The notes beneath the pieces were generated by a model that worked only from the letters and a program-made list of their open reading frames with translations, had not been told where the DNA came from and ran no database searches. 41,017 nucleotides of DNA from Gammaproteobacteria bacterium (GTDB lineage: Bacteria > Pseudomonadota > Gammaproteobacteria > Pseudomonadales > Azotimanducaceae). The translations under genes and the position numbers were made by a program. The stretch spans positions 1 through 41,017 of the forward strand of contig JAPPHD010000092.1 in assembly GCA_028821125.1 (NCBI GenBank), read 5' to 3'. Positions 1-8,028 of this stretch are shown here, one piece after another (position 1 is the stretch's first letter; each line of letters opens with the position of its first letter).

Positions 1-566
1 ATTACTCCCCGAGTGGAACTATACGATCAAACCCTCCCGCAGTCCGGATCGTCTCTAAATGTGAAGTTATTTTTGCGCGGCCCCTAAGGGCTCAAGTTCA
101 GTCCGCGAGTTCTTCAGAGGCTTGACCCCGCCCACCGGCGTCGAAAAACCGTCGCGGCGTCACACAGTCGACTCAACCAGCAGAACCGACGATTGACGCC
201 GCAGTCTTACCCCCACCTGCTTAGACACTACCGGGAATTGGCGAAGAGGGAGGAAACGGAACCAAACAGATTTGGCCCCACTGCGTTTCCGGTCGCCACA
301 CTCAAAACAACAAGAGCGAGCAAACGATCTCGTCAACGCCGCCGCGTGCAAACAACGTCGCGCATTGCACCGGGAAACGGAACCCGCTCAACCTCTCGAA
401 ATCGATTCAATCCTTACCAGTTAGCGAGCGATTCAGGGTCGCTCACATCGTGAAATCGAGACAAGATTCCATACCGTTGCGAACAAACTTGGACACGTTT
501 TGGACACGTTTTGGACACGTTGCATTCGAGAGCGCCTCGAAATACACTGTAACTGTTTGATTTTAT
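1..566. other. gene-poor left edge, possible island end
   Basis: I recognise no protein gene here. Short open frames on both strands look random, and those nearest 560 are shadows of the adjacent tRNA. The only clear structure is the triplicated 11-bp repeat at 489-521. This is the side on which an element integrating into the 3' end of the tRNA-Gly would lie, so it could be an island end, but no integrase gene is visible in these bases. Confidence 0.5.
489..521 (-). repeat. three tandem 11-bp repeats downstream of tRNA-Gly
   Basis: The unit TTGGACACGTT occurs three times with an 11-bp period (GGACACG at 491, 502 and 513). On the tRNA strand it reads as successive AACGTGTCCAA units, about 45 bp beyond the encoded CCA end. 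Eleven bases is close to one helical turn, so a protein binding each unit would sit on one face of the DNA. Short direct repeats beside a tRNA 3' end are typical of integrase arm-type sites; this assignment is inference. Confidence 0.6.
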
Positions 567-642
567 TGGAGCGGGAAACGGGATTTGAACCCGCGACCCC
601 AACCTTGGCAAGGTTGTGCTCTACCAACTGAGCTATTCCCGC
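567..642 (-). tRNA. tRNA-Gly (GCC anticodon)
   Basis: The complement of this stretch starts GCGGGAATAGCTCAG and ends GGTTCAAATCCC..TTCCCGC followed by T and an encoded CCA (complement of 567-569). The 7-bp acceptor stem pairs GCGGGAA with TTCCCGC, the D arm is AGCTCAGTTGGTAGAGC, and the anticodon loop TTGCCAA gives GCC, which reads glycine codons GGC and GGU. All arms are intact over 76 nt, so the gene looks functional. Confidence 0.97.
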
Positions 643-759
643 CCGGATGCGTGATGTGCATCGAATGTGCAGACGGCGCATTCTAATGCAAGTCGGGCAA
701 TGTCAAAACCCTGAGCCACCGGCAGGCGCGCCTTCTACCCGGCGCCATGGCTGGTCGGG

Positions 760-1218
760 CTAGGACTCCGCCTGCTCCTGCACGGAGGCCGGCACTGCGG
801 TGACACGGTTCTCGACCGCGGCGAGTCGTTCACGAATGGCCGCCTGCCCCTGCTGAAGACTTGCTAACCTGATGTCCAACCTGTCTTCCACCCGTTTGAA
901 TTCGCCGCTGAGTTTTGCGTCCACCGCTTTGATTCCGTCGCTGAGTTTCGCATCCACCGCTTTGATTTCGGCGCTGAGTTTCATATCCACCGCTCTGATT
1001 TCGCCGGTGAGTTTCAAATCCACCGCTCTGATTGCGCCGGTGAGCTTCAAATCCACTGCTCTGATTTCGTCGCTGAGCCTCGCTTCAAATCGCTCGATCT
1101 TCCTGTCCAGCCACGCAGCCTGACCGAATACAGCCAGGAGTACGGTTACGCCCACGGCGATAATCGCAAGCAGTTCGGCGCTCGGTTTGCGGGACGGCAT
1201 TTCGGTTGAAGCGCCCAT
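760..1218 (-). CDS. small membrane protein with 11-residue coiled-coil repeats
   Basis: The 152-residue product has one hydrophobic segment near the N-terminus (LLAIIAVGVTVLLAVFG, about residues 15-32) followed by six or so degenerate 11-residue units of the type LTGEIRAVDMK, then a more ordinary helical tail. Eleven-residue (hendecad) periodicity predicts a long, nearly straight coiled coil projecting from the membrane. I chose ATG 1218 because AGGA lies 8-9 bases upstream; ATG 1200 has no ribosome site. No enzymatic motif is present and I do not recognise a named family, though tail-anchored or apolipoprotein-like scaffold proteins look similar. Function unknown. Confidence 0.7.
   Translation of the reverse strand: MGASTEMPSRKPSAELLAIIAVGVTVLLAVFGQAAWLDRKIERFEARLSDEIRAVDLKLTGAIRAVDLKLTGEIRAVDMKLSAEIKAVDAKLSDGIKAVDAKLSGEFKRVEDRLDIRLASLQQGQAAIRERLAAVENRVTAVPASVQEQAES
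905..1078 (-). repeat. 33-bp tandem repeats inside coiled-coil gene
   Basis: About five imperfect copies of a 33-bp unit (GCTGAGTTT..ATCCACCGCT..TGATT) run head to tail and encode the 11-residue protein repeats. Copies differ by a few substitutions and no frameshift. Such arrays can change copy number by slippage while keeping frame. Confidence 0.85.
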
Positions 1219-1499
1219 GGTTTGAATCCTACTCCCCCCAGACGGTTGCCGCCAATGAGGCGTTTTCCCGATTTCGCGTGAGCTTTCACCCACAAGTTCA
1301 GGTACGTGCTTCGTTCGTTCGCCGAATGCGGCTGACTTGGCGCCTTCCGGCGACTGCCGGAGGCCGTACATTCAGACGGACTCGCCAACAGAACTTCATG
1401 CCCCGATCAACGGAACGGCCGAGATCTCGAACGCATGGCCCGCCCGGAGGAAGTCAGCTTCCGGCCTTCGCTATCTTTGCCTGCGGATACTTGCGGATT

Positions 1500-2573
1500 C
1501 TAAATCGGCAGACGCCGCATCATGTGCCAGGCGAACTTCACGAAAGCCATGGGCCCGCTGAACTCCTTGACGTGCGGAGAGGGAAAGTACGCCCCGGGCC
1601 AGCCGATGACCGCCCGGCGGAACGAGGGCCGCTCGAAGGCATGCTCCGCGTATTCCACCACCCGGGGGCGGTCCGGACCCTGTTCCCAGAAATGGCCCAT
1701 GCCGAGCCACTTGAGGCGATAGAGACTGTTCGTCCACATGATGTCGGCCAGGGTAAAGGCATCGCCCAGAACCCAGGATTCCCCGTGGCCTTCAAGCTGC
1801 GCTTCGAGCGCCCCGACGTGTTCGTCCATTGCCCTGTGCGCGGCACGCATGGAATCCGCGTCGTAGACGAATTTGTCGGCGCTCGCCTCCTTGGTGATCT
1901 TGGCCCGGTAGGCCGCCTGCAGTTCCACGTCGTCGCCGGCCTCGGCCATCATGGCTTCAACGGCGGCGATCTTCCTCCCATGCACATCCTTGATGTTCTT
2001 GCGCAATGCGGCCGGACGATTGTCGCTGTCCGGATGGGCTCCATAGAGCGCAGCCACATGGGGCGCCCGGTCGACCCGGTCGACCTGTGCGCGCACCTCA
2101 TCGGCCGTCGCCTCGGGCATGAGCGGCTCGCCCTCGGCCCATTCCCGGTCCAGGTATTCGCAGATGTTCGCCGAATCGACCACCACCGCCTGCTTTTCGT
2201 GATCCACCAGGGTCGGCACCACGCAGGGGTCGAACCCTTCGGTGGTTACGGACGAAGCACCCGTGTAACCGTCAACCAACCTGGCGTTCGGTGCTCCCTG
2301 CAGGCGCATGCGCACATACTCCGGGCGATAGTTCTCGGGTGTGCCGCCACCGACGGGCATGATGTTCATGTCGTGGGAGCGGAACGGGATGCCGCGCTCG
2401 AACAGCACTGCGCGCACCTTGAAGGAGCAGAGGGATGGGGCGGAGTGATAAACCTCGAATCTCGGCGAGGCTTCACGGGAGCCGTTGCCGGTGCCTATCG
2501 TGGTCTCGCGCCGCGGATGGGCGAGAACTTCGTTGGCGGAGGCAACGAGACTTGTGAACGAATGAACTGTCAT
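1500..2573 (-). CDS. glutathione S-transferase family protein, PcpC/LigF-like
   Basis: The 357-residue product has an N-terminal thioredoxin-fold GST domain starting near residue 39 (FEVYHSAPSLCSFKVRAVL) and an all-helical C-terminal domain with the usual LGDAFTLADIMWTNSLYRL signature near residues 264-290. The SxCSxKxR pattern matches the active-site region of tetrachlorohydroquinone reductive dehalogenase (PcpC) and lignin beta-etherases (LigF), which use glutathione thiolates on aromatic substrates. It is longer than typical GSTs (about 220-260) because of a long N-terminus and an insertion between domains. ATG 2573 is preceded by AGAGGAG at good spacing. Substrate unknown. It is transcribed away from the mutase operon. 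Confidence 0.85.
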   Translation of the reverse strand: MTVHSFTSLVASANEVLAHPRRETTIGTGNGSREASPRFEVYHSAPSLCSFKVRAVLFERGIPFRSHDMNIMPVGGGTPENYRPEYVRMRLQGAPNARLVDGYTGASSVTTEGFDPCVVPTLVDHEKQAVVVDSANICEYLDREWAEGEPLMPEATADEVRAQVDRVDRAPHVAALYGAHPDSDNRPAALRKNIKDVHGRKIAAVEAMMAEAGDDVELQAAYRAKITKEASADKFVYDADSMRAAHRAMDEHVGALEAQLEGHGESWVLGDAFTLADIMWTNSLYRLKWLGMGHFWEQGPDRPRVVEYAEHAFERPSFRRAVIGWPGAYFPSPHVKEFSGPMAFVKFAWHMMRRLPI

Positions 2574-3083
2574 GCTTCAAGGCTCCTCTTGTTCGATCGG
2601 TGGATTCCCGGGTGTTCGAACCGTCCCGAAGATTCCGGACCAAGGCGTACAGAACAACGAGTGCGTTGCTGCCCGAGTCCAAGTCAAAGAATCTGTACCC
2701 GTACTCAGTTTACCGCCAAGGAATGCGACGCGCTCGCCGGCCGCATGACGCACTCCTTGGTGGCACTTGGCATCAGCGAGCGGATCTAGGCGGTGGGCAC
2801 TGACACCATTACGACCCGGATGCTGGGGCTGCGGGACCAGGTCTCGGCACTGCTCCTCGACGGCTGGCAGTCGGCCGGAAGACCGCGCATCCGGCAAGGT
2901 GCCAGCGCGGCCGGCGTTTGCGGCACTGCTTCGGCAAACCATCCGCCAACCGCGAAATCGCGCGTGAAAGACGATGTTAAACTCCACGACGCCGGCTTCG
3001 GATTTAGGCTCCGTGTTGTACCAGGGTCCGCGCGGGCGGGACGTCGCTTCCGGGACAGCCGCATCGCAATTCGGAAACTTCGC
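2574..3083. other. 510-bp divergent intergenic region
   Basis: This gap separates the divergently transcribed GST and crotonase genes, so it must hold both promoters. Open frames cross it on both strands but show no recognisable domain and no good ribosome site, and I see no repeat, RNA or cobalamin-riboswitch fold in it. It may contain decayed sequence. Confidence 0.4.
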
Positions 3084-3860
3084 ATGAGCGACCCATTCGA
3101 GCACCTGATCGTTTCTGAACGCTCCGGCCTTCTTTCCGTAACCGTCGATCGGGAAGAGAAGCGCAACGCGCTGAGCCTGGAGGTTCTCGGGGAGATACGC
3201 GCCCTGTTCGAGTCCTGCTCCGAGGACCGCACCATCAAGGCCGCCACCATTACCGGAAAGGGGGAGAAGAGCTTCGCCGCCGGCGGCGACCTCAGGGAAC
3301 TGGATTCCGTTCGAACCGTTGAAGACAGCCGGCTGATGTCCGAGTCTGGGAGAACGGCACTGGATGCGATCAGGAACTTCCCCGTTCCGGTGGTCGCCGT
3401 CCTCAACGGCACGGCCCTTGGCGGGGGCGCGGAACTCGCCATGGCCTGCGATTTTCGCCTGGCCACGCCGAACGCAAGCATCGGCTTCCTGCAGGGAACA
3501 CTGAACATCACCACGGCCTGGGGAGGCGGGCCGGACCTTATCGAGCGCATCGGGTCCGCGCCGGCTCTCCGGCTGATTGCGACAGCGAAAGTCCTGAAGG
3601 CGCCGGAAGCCCTGGAGATCGGTGTCGTCGATGCCTTGGCGGACGAGTCCCAGGCGCTCGATGCTGCCGTTGGCAACTTCATGGAACCCATGCTCGCCAG
3701 ATTGCCTCACGTTCTCAGAGCCATGAAAGCCTTGAGGCTCGCGGCAAAGAAGCGGGTTCTGGATGGCCTGGCAGAGCTGGAAACAGGGTATTTTGTCGAC
3801 TGCTGGACAGACGATGCGCATTGGGAGGCGGCCGATGCCGTGCTGGGTGGAAGAAAGTGA
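3084..3860 (+). CDS. enoyl-CoA hydratase/isomerase family, ethylmalonyl-CoA decarboxylase-like
   Basis: A 258-residue crotonase. The oxyanion-hole segments are FAAGGDL (about 64-70) and GGGAELAMACD (113-123). One crotonase acid is present (E117), but the region that carries the second glutamate in true hydratases reads FLQGTLNITTAWGG (135-148), lacking PEV. A similar pattern (..GIIPSWGG) occurs in ethylmalonyl-CoA decarboxylase ECHDC1, which removes side products of acyl-CoA carboxylation, so a decarboxylase or lyase role is more likely than hydration. The stop codon overlaps the GTG start of the mutase (GTGA), indicating translational coupling and a shared substrate or product. I chose ATG 3084 because upstream sequence lacks family similarity. 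Confidence 0.85.
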   Translation: MSDPFEHLIVSERSGLLSVTVDREEKRNALSLEVLGEIRALFESCSEDRTIKAATITGKGEKSFAAGGDLRELDSVRTVEDSRLMSESGRTALDAIRNFPVPVVAVLNGTALGGGAELAMACDFRLATPNASIGFLQGTLNITTAWGGGPDLIERIGSAPALRLIATAKVLKAPEALEIGVVDALADESQALDAAVGNFMEPMLARLPHVLRAMKALRLAAKKRVLDGLAELETGYFVDCWTDDAHWEAADAVLGGRK

Positions 3861-5470
3861 ACAAGCCTGTTGAGACTACCGCGCCCCGGAGAAACCACAG
3901 AACAATAGGAGGTATGGACGTTCCCCCGGTCGTCACGGCGGACATGGTGAACTCCGCCGATCCCGGGGTGCCCGGACAGGCGCCGTACACCCGGGGCATC
4001 TTCAAGGACGGCTACCGGGGCAGGCTCTGGACGTTCCGGCAATACTCCGGGTTCGGAACCGCCGAGGGCACCAACGAAAGATACCGGTTCCTGCTGGAGA
4101 AGGGCTCCACCGGGCTGTCGGTCGCCCTGGACCTGCCCACCCAGTGCGGCTACGACCCCGACGATCCCATGTCGGCCGGGGAAGTCGGCAAGGTCGGCGT
4201 GTCGCTGTCGAACCTTGCCGAGGCCGAGATCCTGTTCGACGGCATCGATCTCGGCAGTATTTCGACGTCAATCACCATCAACGGCTCCGCGGCGATCGTC
4301 TACGCCATGTACGTCGCGGTAGCCGACAAGACCGGGGTTCCGAGAGCGGCCCTCACGGGCACCATTCAGAACGACATCCTCAAGGAATACTGTGCCCGGG
4401 GCACCTGGATCTTCCCGGTCAGGCCGTCCATGCGGCTGATCGCCGATACCATTCTCTACTCGAACGAGCACACGCCCCGCTTCAATCCCATCAGCATCGC
4501 CGGCGCGCACGTGCGCGATGCGGGTGTCGATGAGGTGGAGGAACTCGGCTACACGCTCGCCAACGGGCTCGCCTATGTGGATGAACTGGTGGCCCGGGGC
4601 GCCGATCCCAACCGGTTCGCCCGGCGGCTGAGCTTCTTTTTCTACGTACACATGAATTTTTTCGAGGAAATCGCCAAGTTTCGCGCGGGCCGCCGCCTTT
4701 GGGCGCGGCTCCTCAAGGAACGGTATGGCGTGACCGACCCCAAGGCATTGATGTTCCGCTTCGGCGTCGTGTGCGGCGGCTCATCGCTTACGGCCGCCCA
4801 GCCGTACAACAATATCGCCCGCGTGGCCATCGAAAACATGGCTGCCGTCTTCGGGGGAGCCCAGTCGGTATTCACCTGTGCCCACGACGAGGCCTACCAG
4901 ATTCCCACCGAGTTCAGCGCCGAGACCGCGTTGCGAACCCAGCAGATCCTTGCCTACGAGAGTGGTATCGACAAAACCGTCGATCCCCTGGGGGGAAGCT
5001 ATTACGTCGAATGGCTGACGGAGAAGATGGAGCAGAAAGCCGAGCAGGTCATCGGCGAACTCGAACAGTACGGCGGTGTCGAGAAATGCATCGAGGACGG
5101 GTATCTTCAGGCACGGATCGCAGCAAGCGCCCGGGAACGGAAAGTCAGAACCGACAACGGTGACCGGGTCGTCGTCGGAGAAAACGCGTTCCGCAGCAAT
5201 GGCGACGGCGAGAATGAGTTCGGGGAGGTTTTCCGGTTCGACCCCGCTGCCAGCGGCAAGGTCATCGAAAAACTGGAGCGGGTCAGGCAGACAAGGGACA
5301 ACGCCGAGGCAGATCGCTGTCTGTCGGCCCTCGAGAAGGCGGCATCGGGCAACTCGAAAAACCTGTTGCCGTACCTTGTTGAATGCTGTCATGCCTATGC
5401 GACCGTCGGCGAGATGGTGGGCCGGCTCAAGAATCAATGGGGTGAATTCAGGGAGCCCGTGCGGCTCTGA
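3857..5470 (+). CDS. B12-dependent acyl-CoA mutase large subunit, non-canonical active site
   Basis: The 537-residue protein aligns with the TIM-barrel part of methylmalonyl-CoA mutase and lacks a B12 domain, which is encoded next door. Substrate-carboxylate residues are retained: TFRQY (59-63; Tyr89 in the Propionibacterium enzyme) and YCARG (Arg near 181; Arg207), as are TIQND and the catalytic His near 218. Isobutyryl- and 2-hydroxyisobutyryl-CoA mutases carry Gln at the Arg position, so a dicarboxylic acyl-CoA is expected. Unusually, the HTQT motif of all these enzymes (His328, Gln330) reads GVVC near 303-306, and Asn366 is Cys. Start GTG 3857 overlaps the previous stop; ATG 3914 is an alternative but its AGGAGGT abuts it. 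Confidence 0.9.
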   Translation: MNKPVETTAPRRNHRTIGGMDVPPVVTADMVNSADPGVPGQAPYTRGIFKDGYRGRLWTFRQYSGFGTAEGTNERYRFLLEKGSTGLSVALDLPTQCGYDPDDPMSAGEVGKVGVSLSNLAEAEILFDGIDLGSISTSITINGSAAIVYAMYVAVADKTGVPRAALTGTIQNDILKEYCARGTWIFPVRPSMRLIADTILYSNEHTPRFNPISIAGAHVRDAGVDEVEELGYTLANGLAYVDELVARGADPNRFARRLSFFFYVHMNFFEEIAKFRAGRRLWARLLKERYGVTDPKALMFRFGVVCGGSSLTAAQPYNNIARVAIENMAAVFGGAQSVFTCAHDEAYQIPTEFSAETALRTQQILAYESGIDKTVDPLGGSYYVEWLTEKMEQKAEQVIGELEQYGGVEKCIEDGYLQARIAASARERKVRTDNGDRVVVGENAFRSNGDGENEFGEVFRFDPAASGKVIEKLERVRQTRDNAEADRCLSALEKAASGNSKNLLPYLVECCHAYATVGEMVGRLKNQWGEFREPVRL

Positions 5471-5538
5471 TGCATTCGGTGCCGTAACCAACTGATCCCC
5501 GATCATCCGTTGGTTCCCGCACCGGGGCGGAGAAAACC

Positions 5539-5934
5539 ATGCCACTGCAGGGAAAACGCATCCTGGTCGGCAAGCCCGGCCTCGACGGCCACGATGCCGG
5601 CGCCAAGATCATCGCCCTGACGCTCCGCGATGCCGGCGCCGAAGTCATCTACACCGGCTTGCGGAAAACGCCGGATTACATCGCCCGCGTCGCGGTTGAC
5701 GAAGACGTCGATGCGGTGGGCTTGAGCGTCCTGAGCGGCAGCCACAAGGAACTGGTGGGCCTCACCCGTGAGAAACTCGATGAGTTTGGGGCCGGAGACA
5801 TCCCGATATTCCTCGGGGGCACCATCCCGAAACAGGACTACCAGGAACTCGAAAGCCGCGGCGTTGCCGCTATTTTCACCGCGGAAATGCCGCTTGACCA
5901 AGTTGTCGCAACGATTGAACGCATATTGCGATGA
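5539..5934 (+). CDS. B12-binding subunit of acyl-CoA mutase
   Basis: This 131-residue protein is a stand-alone cobalamin-binding Rossmann domain. It shows all three hallmarks: DGHDAG (16-21), whose His18 is the lower axial ligand to cobalt; SVLSGSH (63-69); and GGTIP (93-97). In classic methylmalonyl-CoA mutase this domain is fused to the C-terminus of the large subunit; in isobutyryl- and hydroxyisobutyryl-CoA mutases it is separate, as here. It starts 68 bp after the mutase stop, with GGAG ahead of the ATG, and must pair with that subunit to form the holoenzyme. Confidence 0.95.
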   Translation: MPLQGKRILVGKPGLDGHDAGAKIIALTLRDAGAEVIYTGLRKTPDYIARVAVDEDVDAVGLSVLSGSHKELVGLTREKLDEFGAGDIPIFLGGTIPKQDYQELESRGVAAIFTAEMPLDQVVATIERILR

Positions 5935-6054
5935 CTCCTCCCCGGGTCGAGCCGAGGCGCTACGCGACACCCCTACGCCCGAAACCGGGCACGCGCCGGG
6001 CAGTCCGTCAGCGGGAAGGATTTTCCGCCGGCACGCAGTGGAGCCAACCGGGCC

Positions 6055-6945
6055 ATGACGTTTGACGGGTCCAACCGCGCCGTCCTGGCCAAAGCGGTTA
6101 CCAGCGCTGCCAGGGCCGGCGTAGAGCAGATTCTCGCCCAGGATCTCTCACCGGAACACGAAGCCCGGCGGATCGGGTTCACGGGCCCTCCGGGGTCGGG
6201 GAAAAGCACGCTCATCGCAAGCTGGGCCGAGCATCGACTGAAGAGCGACAGAAGCGTGGCCGTCCTGGCGATCGACCCTTCAAGCCCGATCAGCCAGGGG
6301 GCGATTCTGGGCGACAGGATCCGCATGGGCTCCATGGACACGCGCGAGAAGTTCTTCATCCGTTCCGTTGCAAGTACGCGCCTGCACGACGGCCTGTGCC
6401 ACAACGCCCTCGGTATCCTGAGTGTTTTCGACCGCTGGGGTTTCGACGACGCGGTTCTTGAAACCGTGGGTGTCGGGCAGACGGAATGCAACATTCGATT
6501 CATCACCGGCACCGTGGTGCTCGTGCTGCCTCCGAATTCCGGCGACGTCATCCAGGCCATGAAGGCGGGCATCATGGAGATCGCCGACATCCATGTGGTG
6601 AACAAGTGCGACCTGCCGGGATCCCGCACCCTGGCCAGGGAACTGAACAGCGTGCTTGCCATGCGCAGCGGAGCATCCACCTGGAGCCCGAAGGTGATCG
6701 AGGTGTCTTCGACCGCCGGAAGCGGGCTCGGCGAACTCGATGCCGCAATCGATGAACATTACCTCTGGTACCGGGAGAATTCCGATCGCAAGACCATTCT
6801 GCGAAAAAGGATCGAATACCAGCTTGCGGAAACTGTCAGTCACCAGTTCGAATCGCTCCTTCGCGACACGGACCTGGACAGGTTCCAGAGCCTGGGCGCG
6901 GCCTACACCGAGCTGCTGTCCGGATTGAAGCAACCGGACGGATAG
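6055..6945 (+). CDS. meaB: MeaB/ArgK-family GTPase, mutase chaperone
   Basis: A 296-residue G3E-type P-loop GTPase. Motifs: Walker A GPPGSGKST (44-52), the ETVGVGQTE motif diagnostic of MeaB, and NKCD as the G4 base-recognition motif (usually NKAD). MeaB proteins load adenosylcobalamin into mutases and protect the radical enzyme from inactivation. Here it completes the crotonase-mutase-B12 subunit-chaperone operon, about 120 bp after the B12 subunit. It is slightly shorter at the N-terminus than typical MeaB (about 320-330). Its presence supports an active adenosylcobalamin mutase. Confidence 0.93.
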   Translation: MTFDGSNRAVLAKAVTSAARAGVEQILAQDLSPEHEARRIGFTGPPGSGKSTLIASWAEHRLKSDRSVAVLAIDPSSPISQGAILGDRIRMGSMDTREKFFIRSVASTRLHDGLCHNALGILSVFDRWGFDDAVLETVGVGQTECNIRFITGTVVLVLPPNSGDVIQAMKAGIMEIADIHVVNKCDLPGSRTLARELNSVLAMRSGASTWSPKVIEVSSTAGSGLGELDAAIDEHYLWYRENSDRKTILRKRIEYQLAETVSHQFESLLRDTDLDRFQSLGAAYTELLSGLKQPDG

Positions 6946-6947
6946 CG

Positions 6948-7121
6948 CCCGATTCCTTCATGGGGCTGGCCAACTCCAGGCTGGCGCCCTCGCCCGGTGG
7001 TGTCTTCATCGTTCGCGGCGAAGGGGTCGTCGGAGCCGTCGGCGTGTCCGGTAACCCGCCCGACCGCGATGAAGCCCGTGCATCGGCGGGCATCGAGACG
7101 GCTGGCCTGCAATCGGGCGCG
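6948..7121 (+). pseudogene. remnant of GlcG/HbpS-like (DUF336) protein
   Basis: The frame through ATG 6960 encodes LAPSPGGVFIVRGEGVVGA followed by VGVSGNPPDRDEARA and AGIETAGL, which matches the C-terminal third of GlcG/HbpS-type heme-binding proteins (pattern GGVPL..G.VVGAIGVSGG.P.QDE..A.AG). The preceding two-thirds of the domain (about 80-90 residues) are missing, and the mutase operon ends directly upstream. I read it as the 3' stub of a deleted gene. It could still be translated as a short peptide, but a fold is unlikely. Confidence 0.55.
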
Positions 7122-7180
7122 TTGGCTACGGCGGCAAGCGTGTATGATCGCGTATCCACTCGTCGTCTTCGGTGCAGCAC

Positions 7181-7927
7181 ATGTTGGCAAGACTTTTCGC
7201 CGGTGTTTTCGCGTGCCTTCTCCCGTTGAGCCTGTCCGCTGCAACCTGGACAGTCGAGTCGCTCGCTGAAGCGCTTGCAGAGCGCCCGGCAGAAGACCGC
7301 GCGCGCGACACCGCGCGCCAGCCGGCGGAGGTGCTGGTGGCCGCCGGCATCGAGCGCGGCATGACGGTCATGGACCTGGCGTCGTCAGGCGGCTGGTATG
7401 CGGAAGTCCTGTCGGTCGCGGTCGGCGACGAGGGCCGGGTGTACGCGCAAAACGCCCCCGAATTTCTCGAGTGGGACAACCGCCGTTACGACAAGGCCAT
7501 CACCGCCCGACTGGCCGGTGGCCGGCTCGCCAACGTGCAGCGCATCGATGCCGCGATTGGAAACACGGGGCTTGCAGCCGGCAGCCTCGACGCCGCCCTG
7601 ACCGCGCTCAATCTGCACGACTACTACTATCTGGACAGCGAAGAGGTCGCGGTGCAATTTCTGAGCGGGGTCGGGAACCTCCTGAAACCGGGCGGATTCG
7701 TCGTGATCATCGACCATCACGGCGCCGAGGGCGCCGACAACGCGGCCCTGCACCGAATGACCGAGGATCTGGCCCGCAAGGTCATAGAAGCTGCGGGGCT
7801 CGATATAATCGCTTCACCGCAAACGCTGCGCCGGCCCGACGACGACCTCACGCTCATGGTCTTCGAGCCGGAAATTCGCGGCAAGACCGACAGGTTCGTC
7901 CTGGTGGCGGCAAGGCCCACCCAATAG
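7181..7927 (+). CDS. exported class I SAM-dependent methyltransferase-like protein
   Basis: The product (248 residues from ATG 7181; GTG 7172 is possible) begins with a signal peptide (MLARLFAGVFACLLPLSLSA, cut near ATWT). The mature part has a Rossmann methyltransferase core: VMDLASSGGWYAEVL as motif I, a region resembling the acidic motif II, and a late LLKPGGFVVIIDH strand. Periplasmic methyltransferase-like proteins of this type are widespread and uncharacterised; S-adenosylmethionine is not normally periplasmic, so the true ligand is open. The start lies in the gap after the DUF336 remnant with only a weak ribosome site. Confidence 0.8.
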   Translation: MLARLFAGVFACLLPLSLSAATWTVESLAEALAERPAEDRARDTARQPAEVLVAAGIERGMTVMDLASSGGWYAEVLSVAVGDEGRVYAQNAPEFLEWDNRRYDKAITARLAGGRLANVQRIDAAIGNTGLAAGSLDAALTALNLHDYYYLDSEEVAVQFLSGVGNLLKPGGFVVIIDHHGAEGADNAALHRMTEDLARKVIEAAGLDIIASPQTLRRPDDDLTLMVFEPEIRGKTDRFVLVAARPTQ

Positions 7928-8028
7928 CGTCCGCACACGGCTCGCACAGGCGACTCGACCTGGCGCCCGCACCGGACAAGTCAGCCCCGTCGACAGGCCG
8001 CAATAGAACCGTGGGAGTGTCCTGAAGC

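Noticed and set aside
905-1078. CRISPR array from the 33-bp repeats
   Set aside because: The repeats are contiguous with no spacers and encode protein repeats in frame.
1206-1240. Fragment of a tRNA 3' end (GGTTTGAATCCTACTCCCCCC)-like sequence suggesting a second attachment site
   Set aside because: The T-stem bases do not pair and no upstream tRNA arms are present; the similarity is too short.
1206-2789. 527-codon open frame on the plus strand
   Set aside because: It lies opposite the GST gene, shows no domain, and its composition is the complement of a well-supported coding frame.
2577-3821. 414-codon open frame on the minus strand
   Set aside because: Shadow of the crotonase gene; no recognisable motif.
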